Source: Symbiodinium kawagutii
Taxonomy: Eukaryota; Sar; Dinophyceae; Suessiales; Symbiodiniaceae
Reading direction: 5' to 3'
DNA: 64,000 nucleotides
Assembly (NCBI GenBank): GCA_009767595.1
Contig: VSDK01010537.1
Span: forward strand, 294,811 to 358,810
Made by a program: the position numbers and the translations under genes. Of this stretch, positions 12,201 to 24,200 are shown piece by piece. Each line of letters begins with the position of its first letter. The stretch's first letter is position 1. The notes below the pieces were generated by a model. The model ran no database searches, was not told where the DNA came from, and saw only the letters and a program-made list of their open reading frames with translations.

Positions 12201-15200
12201 TGAACTACAGTACAGTATTTGCTGAAAGTAGTAGTCTAACTGGCGGTTTGACTCATTCAGTGATTGATGTAGATTGATGGCGGTGAGAACCCATGCTTAA
12301 ACTGTAGTGGGTATTGTTTCACTAGGCTGAAACAATTGGCGAAACAAATGATTCAACTAATGGCAGATAATGGTTACCAATTAGTTGAATCAAGTAATTC
12401 TAAGTTATCAGTAAATGATGAACTAATGGTAACAACAACTGGCAACAACTAATCATTCAACTATTTGTGATCAGTGTAATCATTAGTTGCATTTTTTATG
12501 ACAACTATCATCAGTTTAATGGTAACAACTACGGTACCAACCACTGGTTACCAACATTCGAACTGCAAAACGAAGAGACATCTTTGTGACCCCTGGGATT
12601 TGGCTGGCTTCCGAAGCCATCGCCATACCCCTTTCGTACCCGGCGGAAATCGTCACGTGTCAGAGGGCATCGAGGCTGCTTTCGGGGTCCTTCAATGGAG
12701 GATGCCAATTTCCAATCCTTTGGGGTGTTTTACTAATTTGGATTCAGTGATTCTTATTCCATGAGCTCGCCAAAATCAATATATTGTTGGATCTACCTCA
12801 GCATCGCCAATCAAATCCCCAAAAAGGCTTTGCTAAGTTTGGAGACCCCAAGTAATTAGCTACTAAGCATCATAAAATCCAAATGCTGAGTGCATAATCC
12901 CAACGAATCCTCCAAGCATGGCACCAGCCTCACCCCAGCCGTTGCTGAACCAATGGCTACCAGTGGTGAGCCCCCGCCGTGAACCAGGGACCAACCGTAG
13001 GCCCTTCGAGGTGGGTCCAAGGCACTGGGGAAGAGAAGACCTCGTAGTAAAAGACCGAGAAATTCAGCGCCAAGCCTCGCGACGCGACGGTTTCGCCACG
13101 GTTTCGCCACGGATCATCGATGACGACCATCACCATCCAACGATCCAAATGACTGGTTGGTGGTTGAACCAACCAACCAGTGGTTAATAGTGCTTTATAA
13201 TGGTCAATAGTGGTTAATCATGGTTAATATCTAATCTAATCATCATAATGGCTAATAATGATCATCAACTGGTTGGTGGTTGAACCATGTCATGAAAAAT
13301 ATGAGTCCACCAACCAATTGTTAACAATTACGTTTGGGAAAATAACAGATGTTTGAAACCACCAGAACATGCCAGAACCCTCAACATCCCACCCCCTCAA
13401 CCATGGCGTGGTCCACTGCCCAACGTGACCCACCACTTCCCAGCCACCTAAACGCACAGGGTGCGTCGCGGGCAGCTCCGAAATCGCGGTCTCCGAGGCA
13501 CTTTGATAGGCATCGTGCGCCTCCACCGGTGGAGCTTGGAAGGTGCGAGGGCCAGGGATCCCCAAGCAGCTTGGAATGGTGGAGAGTTGATGGTAGCTGT
13601 GATAGTTATAACAATATAGTAACTATATAACTACTGGTTATAGCTGTAGCTGTAAAGATAGTTATAACTATGATTTGTGGTTGTTAAACTGATGTAGTTA
13701 TAGAGCTTCGTTGCAGTGCCAATCATGGTGTGGTGAAAACGTGGCGAAAATGATGGCTAAACAATGGTTGATGGTGGCTGAAACATGGGTCAGAATGGTT
13801 GAAATATGTTGAAATATGGTTGAATCGTGGCCTAGATAAATGGCAAATGAGGATTCATCATGCTCAAGAATGGCTTTTAGATTGTGTTGAATGATGTTTA
13901 CCGGGTTCGTACTGGTTGATTCCGCGGAAATGATGTCTAGATTGACGTTTAGCGATGATCCAGAACGGGTAGTTTGGGCCAAGAATGCTGGTGGTGGTCA
14001 CAATTTGCGACGGACAAGCACAAGCTGTGGTACTACATCACCAGTTCTGTTCACCAAGGACCAGCAACCACACTTAAATGGTTGGCACAAAAAACTGTGC
14101 CATTAGCAATTAATAATAATGGGCCATGGCATACAATATAACAATGTACTAAAGTTGTTGAAATGAGCTATTGGCTATTGGTACTTTTGACTTTGCCGCA
14201 TACAGTGAGCTAGGCACACATGCTACGTGAAACTCATGCTTGATAAATTCTATGTGGGGTGGAAATCATCGTAAAGACTCTATTGGTAGATCAAATCCTC
14301 TGTTTCGTTTCCCCAGATGATACCATACACCAGGTCAAAGTCCAAGCCCCAGCGATTCACGGATCCACCATGAATAAAACCTCCGATTTGTTTCAGCGCC
14401 CTTCTGAATCTCAACCATCTTGGTGAACCATCCGAACCACCACAGACTAACCCCCGAAGTTGGAAGCCTTGCACCCAAATTCCATCGCAGCTAAGCATTC
14501 GCTGTGGTCAGACCGGTGGTCACCAGTGGTGAATCGCCGCCTCTTGCGCACATTTGCTGTGGTTATCTCCGGTGGCAAATTCCGAAAGATAACGGTGGTA
14601 GTCTCCTGGACATGGCAACCAAAAACCTGGGGAGATCAGGCGGGGAGGATGGCTATCAACGGTCAAAGTTTATCATTGTTAGATGTTAATTAATAGCCAT
14701 AATTATTAGATGTTATTCCTTGTTATGATTATAATAAGGTTGATAATTATGATAAGGATGATTATTACTTATTACGTTATTAATAAGGTTAATCAATGTT
14801 AATCATAGATTGATTAGATGTCATCTGAATTCAAGAAATTGAGTGTCAAGTTCACAAGGAACTCAAGAGTGATCAATGTTTCTCAATGAGTAATCGATCA
14901 GAGTGATCAAGAACTCAATGATTTTGATATGATCCCAAATTGATTTTTTCATTTGCGGGTTTCTCACAACAGGGAAACCTCCAAAATGGTTGGATTATTA
15001 CTATAAATTGTTAACATTGGATGATTCGGAGGTACCACCATTTTGAGAGACACCCATTTGTCCTATTTGCTGAAGGATCAATGAAGAATGGCGAAAGTAT
15101 CCACTGAGGAGGTTTACAGGCAACCAAACAATGTGGTAACGACCTATGTCCAAACCACCACCAGCATCCCACCATCCCCTGTGCCATTGCCGGCTCGCTA

Positions 15201-18200
15201 CACAGCCAGGGGTTCACCCACCATCGCCATGACTGCCGGCGCTCCTTTCATCTTCAGATAGAAGACCTTGGACTCGTGGCTCCCCGCCTTCGGGATCAGC
15301 TCCTCAAAGAGGATCTTCAACACCTGGCAGGTTGGCTGCTGCCTGTGGACCCTTTCAGCTGTTAATGGTTGTCAGCCACGCACCCAACAAGCGCTCGGAA
15401 CAGGCTACGCAGTCAACCAGGTAACGTCCCCAGCAAGCTGGAGTTCGAGCCAGCCCTGCAACGAAGTGGGTGAAGATTTCCTAGAAACAATGCCAGTAGG
15501 ACTACCAGCTACGGTTTGCTTGAATCTTACTCCCTGTTGCGAAGATGTGTCTGCGCATCGTGTATGTAACGCTATGCAAGGATGGTTCTATATCAAATGC
15601 TGCCAGGAGCAAGCAAATGAACATACCTATGCAAAGCATTCCATCGGATTTCATCCAGGTTGTGGCGCAAGCTGACGCAGGTTTCCTATGTTGTCCTATG
15701 CATTGATGCAACATGCGAAACTAACCATTAATATCGTTTCAGCATACCAGCATGTGGACCTAGAATCCGAAATCGGTTTCCAAAGTCTTGAGGGTCGACA
15801 TCTTTGGTCTGCAGATTTTTGAGGATTCAAGGATTTTGTTTGCTAACATCTTTGCTTGTAATAGAGTTGTTAAAGAACCCTCATTAGCAACAAGTTTATT
15901 TGAATAACCCTTATGAAACATTTTGACTCCTATAAGCTTCCTCATGCTTTGCTGGCATAGATTTGCTAACATCTTTGATGCTAAGCCTGATGAAAGAAAG
16001 TTATTGCTTATTCTCGCATCTATGGGCAAGTTGTCGGTCACTGTTTTGTTGGGGATGGTATGAAGACAGTCCCAAACGATGTACTGTACCCAAAACAGCC
16101 TCCCCAGTTGGTTTCCCTACTTGGATGTACCCCGAAATCAGTTGATCAAGCATGTATAGTCATAGACCATCCAATTTTGGCCTTCCCAATTCTCAGAAAC
16201 AGCCATATGTCAACTAACAAATATAGTTTAACCATTATTGCTGGTGACGATCCCCTATTAAGTGGTTAATTACTTATACTTAATATCATGGTGATGTTAC
16301 GATTAACTAGTAACTAGTATATAAGGAAATACTGATATAACTACCTACTAAAAGTTATTAAAACAATAATGGCTACCAACCATCATAATCCCTTGGGAAG
16401 TCACCTGGTGAAGTCACCACTCCACATCCTACGCTGCCGCGCGCCCTTTCAACCGGCCTCCCGGCACTTGTTGCTGAGCTCGGCCTCCACCTGCCACAAG
16501 CTCGCCGTGGATCGAGGAATCACAACTGGCCGCAACAAGAACTAACAGGTGATTTGTGTATCAAAAAGTGAATCAATGATTAAATTAAATTTAATAAGTG
16601 ATAACATACAATTTATATAAAGTAATGATGATATACGATTGATAGATAAGTTTTTTTTCCTCAAGGCAAACTGAAGCTCTCGCTGCTGCCTTTAGCAAAT
16701 AAATTCAAAATGGCTCGCTTCATCTTCGGACTGAATCAGGACCAATGAATTGGCCAAATTCCTTCACGTGCAGTTTGTCGCACGCAGTCACAAAGGATGA
16801 AGGAGGAGAAATGCAATGATCAACCTCCAGTCGATCAATTGAAAGAAGGAATGCCTTGGCAAACCCACCGCATAGTGACGGAGAGTATTCCTTCAAAGGT
16901 CCCCTTTCGGCGTCTGCGTCGTCAGCTTCCATTCCTGTAGGCACTTTTCCGATGATGGAACATCCAATGCCAACAAGTCTGTTGGCTGTGGGGAGATGGC
17001 ACCATGCAGGCCTTGGAGTGCTCGTACTAAGCGCATGCCCGGGAGGTCCGCAATGAAACGCAGAAGCGGTTGCGCCCAGATGCTGGCTGCATCCAGATCT
17101 TCTGGTTGTCCTGGGTGCTCAAGGAGTCCAACACCACTCACCGTGGCCAATGCAGCCATTGTCTCAAGTGACAATCCCATCAGATGATTCCCTTCAATGA
17201 CTTGTTGGAGTTCTCTACGATGAAGTGACGCCCAGCTCGAAGGGTCTGCCCAGAAGACGCGGGAAGCCGTAGCTGCGCGCCTCAGCTTCGTCTTGACAGC
17301 CCTGGTCCAAGACCGCCTTGAGCAGGTCCTGGTAACTTACCAGGCCACTTGCCCCCTCCAAAGCCTGAAACACGTCCTTCACGACCAGCACGTCTTCGTC
17401 GAGAAAGGGCGTCAACTGCGCCAACCCGGCTTGAAATATCGGCAACGAGATTGATCTCTCATTGGAAAAGAGAACCATGGGTGAATCTGGAGCAGGGTTC
17501 GAAGGGGGTTCCATGGCCTCGGGGTCTCGGCCTTCCACAGATCGGCCGACTCTGTAATGGCTGACGAAGCTCTGAAGGAATGTGGGGCCATGCCTTCTTT
17601 CCACTCCATGACGTCTACCAGGTGCTCAACGTTCAGCAGCGGGGGACACCGAGCGAGGAAGACTTGAGCCAAAATGGCTACGGATAGATAAGTGATTCAA
17701 TATATACAGTGATAACATACAATTAAAATATAGTAATGATGATATACGATTGATAGATATGTGATTAAAGATATAAAGTGATAACATACAATTAAACTAC
17801 AATAATGATGATACACGATTGATAGATAAATGATTAAATATTTGAAGTGATAACATACAATTAAAATATAATAATGATGATACACGATTGATAGATAAGT
17901 GATTAAATATATAAAGTGATAACATACAATTAAACTATAATAATGATGATACACGATTGATAGATAAGTGATTAAATATATGAAGTGATAACATACAATT
18001 AAACTATAGTAATGATGATACACGATTGAAAGATAAGTGATTAAATATATACAGTGATAACATACAATAATATATAATAATGATGATATACGACTGATAG
18101 ATATGTGATTAAAGATATAAAGTGATAACATACAATTAAACTATACTAATGATGATACACGATTGATAGATAAGTGATTAAATATATGAAGTGATAACAT

Positions 18201-21200
18201 ACAATTAAACTTTAATAATGATGATACACGATTGATAGATAAGTGATTAAATATATTAAGTGATAATAAATAACTGATACGAAATAGATGATAGTATATT
18301 ATTGATAGAAACGTGATTAGCATAGATCAGTGTATATACTGGATAGTGATTGATTAATCAGTGAACTATTTCATCCATCATACCACTAAAATCTGTAAAA
18401 CGATTCATAACTAATTGGTGATTCATGTCTAATTAAACATCAATTCGTATGCTTATACGTTTCGTAAAACATTTAACAATGCTTGTGTATGAATAAGTGA
18501 TTTATGGTATTACGAGTTGTCATAAATATAGAAATCAAATGATATCAAATAATACCCATGTTTACCAGTCATACCAAGAACCAATCCTGACGAAGTGATT
18601 CATTAACACTGATTAGTACGTGTACAATTCTACCAACCAACCAACCAACCAACCAACCAACCAACCAACCAACCAACCAACCAACCAATGTACTAGTTAA
18701 TAGTAATTAATGGTATCATAAGTGGTGTTGAAGTGATTTATAAGTGAAATATGTCACCTTACAATGATGACAAATGATGGTTAATAGTGATGCATAAACG
18801 ATAAGTGGCAATGATAGTGATAACAAGCATAATCAAATCACAAACTGATAATGATATGGTGTATAAGTGACTTTTTAAGTGGTTGCCATTAATCAATGAT
18901 ATCTATATGTGAGTGATTCGTATGTGACTTGTTATTAATTACACTAATAGTGATTGTCATGATAATTTCACTCCTAATAATTGAGTGATGTTTAACCATG
19001 ACTGTTTCACAAAAAAATATACAATTGTATATCATTTTCATGATTGTGGTCAATGTAATAGAAAAAATGAAACATTATACTAATGAGTTATGTTGTTTAC
19101 ATGTTTGTTTATATTTAGCAACGATGCATTAACGGATTTTAGCACCTCCCCTCGTGAAATTCATTTAGAAATTAAGCATCTCGTTTTGCTTTTCTGTGAT
19201 TCGGAACAACACTTAACCATCATTAACCATAAATTCGACATGTATTCATCCTCAATATAAACCATTTAACAACCATCACTCTTCATCTGTACTGAGCATT
19301 CTTGATGGTCATTATTTTACTGCACCATTATTAACCATTTATCATCTACAGTATATGAATCATTGATAGCCTTATAGCCATAGTTGAGTTTATAATTGCG
19401 GTGCTGTTATCAAACCTAAAACCTCGGAGTTCTTCAAAGCCACTATCGAACTATCAGTTGAATAACCATCATTTACCCGCAAATGGGTTTACCATTTCAA
19501 TACCCATCATTATCATTCTGTCAGTTTCTCATGGTTATCATCATGCCGGCTCTGTCATTTCATGCTAAATAACTATTCCAATAACAATACATTGACCATT
19601 ATAGTTTAACCATTTGGGTGAACAACCATTCCCATCTAATGGTTGAACCATTTCAATCATCAGCTATCACCATAGTTGACCAATCATTATACTCATTATT
19701 ATCGCCATAATTATTCAGAACAATTATTCCGAGCGAGTTCTTCAAAACCTTTTCAATCCTTTTCAATCATTTCCGAGTAATGTTGGTTTCTGATGATCGT
19801 GTAACCCCCCCTAGTTAGTAATGAAAATAGGCATGAGTCACCAACAGGTAGATACAAGTCTCAGAAACCAACATTAATAAACCATTGAAAAGTACATTTT
19901 CGCTGACACAAAAAACCCATCTGCTCCCCCTACTGTTTCTCAATTTTGCGTCGTGTTTCCAGTCCCCGGCAGCTTCGAAAAAGCCAGCGTTTCGGCAGCA
20001 CCTTCTCCCGGTATCTCTGCACCAGCTCCAGGATGGCAGCGCCCTTGGAGGCGGCGGCTTCCCGTTTCTCCAAGGTGTTCACCTGGGGACGGTGCCGTGG
20101 GCCGTGGTGGGCCATGCCACGTGGTGCGTGGGTGGTGATGGTTGGTGTGCTAAGCTCAAGGTGGTCATGGGTAGAGCTTCGCAAGGAATTGATGTATCAA
20201 GAAACTTGTTCAAACTTCCAAAAAATATGAATCTGAACATTGATACGATTGCTGAATCGGCAGTGGAAACGATGGCTATCATCGAAACATCATTAACCAC
20301 TAGCATCATCAGAACCAGCATATTCAACTACTGCTCGTTATGATGAAGCACAAATGTGTGATCCGACACTTGTGACCCAAAAAAGTCTCAGCAAACCATG
20401 TTTTTGTTCACCCTACACGGCTGAAACTGGTTGGTGGTTTGATTGGTGATTCATGGAGGTTATAAGCATTAATAATTGTTGATAATAGGGAATAATCAGC
20501 AGCAATAATGGTTAAACAACTCCTGGGTCAGAAACAGTGTACATCACCATCGTAGTCCAGCTGTTGGGAGGTTCATCCATTCAGGTCACTATTGACTCAA
20601 CTCGCCATATAGTTGCGATCTGCCCTCCATTCTTGTTGGTCAGTGCCAACTAACCACTGTTAACCATCGAATCAACCCTGGGTTATCCACAAAGCGTCAA
20701 AAAGATCACCAGCTTTATCAAAGATTCATCAGCTATATCAACCAACAACCACTCACCAGCCAACCAGCCAACCTCACCACCTTTTGTCAACCATTCATCA
20801 GCTAGGTGAACCTGCTTGGTTGGTTGCAAGCAACGGATGAGTCGGCCCTGCCCACCCACCACCACCGTTGGGCCAAGGCACGGCGCGCCACGCCTGTCGC
20901 CGGGCGCCCACCGAGTTCTTGTAGGCCACGGAGAACCTGACGCGGTCGTAGCGCCAGCGCTGCCCAGGATGCACCACCAGGGATCATGTACCAACTGTGA
21001 CTGAGTGATTTTGGTGGATGTTGATGGATGTTGGGTGATGTTGGTGAATGGTTGATGTTGGTTGATGTTGGTTGGTGTTGGTTGGTGTTGGTTGGTGTTG
21101 GTTGCGGCTCTCACCAATTCTTGTCGATTCGTGGTTGCTTTGTTCTTGACTCACCTGTTGGTTGTGGTGTTCTTCGCCAGCCAATCTTTCGACAGCAAAA

Positions 21201-24200
21201 TTTCCCTTAGGTTGGCTGCCCAAATGGCGTTTTGACAGTTGAATCCTCAATAAAAAAAGATGAAATTCGGTGTGGTTTACGGACGGGTGTATTCATCCAA
21301 ATACGTATGCAACATACATACAGTATATACATTTCAGTATTTGTAAATACACACCTATCCATGCGTGCATGAATGTCTATATCTTCTATAGTGATATAAC
21401 GGGCAGGAATAATCATCCCCAGGCATGGCTTTTAAACAAACATGTGTGAAACCACCAGCCAGGCATTGATACGGTGGCCCATCGAAATGATGGTACCTCC
21501 CCACAGTTTATTCGCCATTGATAGCTTGGTACCACCCCAGTCATCTAGTTTATTAATATCTATTAATCGTTTATGGTCTATTTATAGTTCGAAAACATCA
21601 AATTTTCGGGGTTCCAAATATTGAGAAACCCCATATGGTGGTTTATTACTATAAATGACTATGAATGGATGATTAGGGGGTACCCCAAATTTGCAGAAAC
21701 CCCATATGACAGACCGCAACGTCTCGGAAGTTCACGACACGGAACAAGTTCCGCTCATCGAGGTTCAACTCGGAGCCTGAATGGCAGGATGGCAGCACGT
21801 GGTTGAACGAAGGTCAAGCAGGATAGCTGGTGGCTACGGATGGTTGATAGTGGTGAAGAATGGCTAATATTAATGCATGTTAATCCTGTTTAGTGGTTAA
21901 TACAGTTGATAGTGGTGAAGAAAGCTCAACTAAGATCAACTTTCATAGTTCCCACGTTCCTACGTTCACCACTATCAACTTCAAAAGCAGGATAGTGGTG
22001 AAGAATCGTTCATACTGTAGAAACAGTCGCGAATTGTGTTTTTTGATGATTAGGCGTTGGCTGAACAGTCCATGGTTTATGGTTCCTATTGGTTTGGAAT
22101 GGTTGATCATAGTGCTCAAGTAATTGATCTCAAATCGGCCAACACTGATCCACCAGGCAGCACGTTTCTGTTCCACGATCAGGTGTTTCATTGTTTCAGA
22201 GGTGGAATCACAGGTATATACCATTGTGGAAAATATCAGCTCGCATCAATCGTTGTTGGATGTTTCTTTCAATTTAACTGGAGCGTTCCATGGTTCACAA
22301 TGAGGATTGATACTGGGTTAAGGGTAAATATAGAGAATACCCTTTGTAATAGGTATGTTTATGGGTTGGGAGTGCAAATCCATAACCATCCAACTCATCC
22401 AACTGGCTCATACACTCACAAGGCCATGCTCACTATACTCCTCCCCTGTGTGACGGCTATGCGCTTAATGATGCTTCATAGGTAAAAATCATTCCATAAT
22501 AACTAAGTGACCATCACTCATCATGGTCCTTGTCTTGTTTGGCCATGAAAACCAATTATTGCATAACCACCCCCCATGGATAAGCAATAAGCACTCATAG
22601 CTACCAATGATGTTGTCAATCACCAGCTATTGTCAATAGCTATCCATTGCTATTGACTTCATTTTGTTCACCATGGCTCATCTCGTTCAATGGTAAAACA
22701 ACCGCGCTATAAACTTGCATGTGCACATACAGCCACTGACAGAACACCGCGACTTTTATGACGAATATCCAGCTGGCGAGGGAAGGCTTCACCAACCTCA
22801 TTTAAGAATCTTGTTTGGACTAGAAAGTCCGGGAATTGTTGAGAAACCGAACTTATCAATGAAACAATTAAATAATCAATTTGTTAATTGACCTAATGAA
22901 TCAATAATTGAATACACAAAAATAACAAATCACCTCATGCATTGAAATATTAGTGAGAACCATGCTGAGCGTCCATCAATTCTTGAGAATCCAAATTTCT
23001 CGATTAAATAAGTACATGATTTATTGATCGACGTAATGAATCAAAATCCAATAGTTACTAACTAATCAATGGATTGCAAGAACCATGCTGAGCTTCCATT
23101 TATTACTCAAAATCCCCGCATCATCTTTAAAAATATGCAAACGCAGACTTTTACATCCACCCTAGAAAATGATAGGGGGGTTAACAAAAGAAGGAGGAGT
23201 TTCACATTATTCCCAACATCTCAACCAACGTTACCTGGTTCGCATATGGCTTGTTCCACGGGCGAAACGGTGGATTTTCCACTGCCCTGAGGCTGCAACC
23301 CATCATCGCCACACGCTTCATGTACCTCAGATCACAGCTCCACATCCGCTGATGCATCCGCGGGACGAGGGTGGCAGTGGCAATGACTCATCATTGGCGG
23401 GTCAATGGTGATGGTCAGTCGGTGATAGTAATGGGTTCACCAGGGTTAACGAGGATAAATCATTATTTACATCTGTTGAGTCTTACAAATTTCATGGCTG
23501 ACTAGCCATGAATCAATAGCTTATAAGAATAAATTCATGGTTACTAGCAATGAATCAATGGATTACTCATGGTTATGAATGGTTCGTCTTTGATCAAAAT
23601 AGCTTGTAACCACTGATAGAGTGTTCGGTGTGATCATGGCTGTTGAATTCTTTGATTCTCCTATTAGAAGCACTAGCAGCTGGTTAATAAGCATTGATGA
23701 TTGGTTGATTGCGGGCTAACCTCTGGTACATGGCAAGTACTCCGTTAAGCAGCATAGCAATGTTCTACCAGTGCTAACAATTGTAACCCTAATTCACAAT
23801 GCTTTGGCCTTCAATAAGCATCATTAACCTGGTTGCATGCCAGCATGATCATCATAATTTGCCCATATAATTTACTGTTGTGACCATCAGTCTTGACCAA
23901 AGATGTCACTATAAATATTGTGATAGTAAGGATGACAACAAACATCAACCATCGTCATTGATCACCGAGCCTGAACAGTTAGTATGAGTGACCATTTCTA
24001 TCGACCATGATTGGCCATCACTATCATTTAGCGATAAAACCGATCAACACAAACCACTTCACGAACCAGCTGAATCACCAGCCAAAAACCAAGAATTCAC
24101 CACCTTCAGCAACCAGCTTCGCCGTTGGACCGGCTTCTTAACCATCCCCCGAATTGCGCATCATGACCCCATCAACCATAGCAAAATCACCAGTAAAAAT

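Noticed and set aside
16720-17672. Block first considered as N-terminal exons of the 14-3-3 gene or a nested functional gene
   Set aside because: The true upstream 14-3-3 exons are at 20-26 kb. The spliced leader, poly-A, flanking duplication and frameshifts show a processed retrocopy.
17697-18131. 144-residue minus ORF with repeating YLSIVYHHYY
   Set aside because: A by-product of the 69-bp tandem unit being divisible by three; lies in an intron.
21820-21850. Possible second spliced-leader relic (minus strand CCGTAGCCA)
   Set aside because: Only nine bases match before diverging; no poly-A or duplication.
22057-22485. 142-residue + strand ORF
   Set aside because: Lies in 14-3-3 intron 2, AT-rich codon use, no motif; probably chance.
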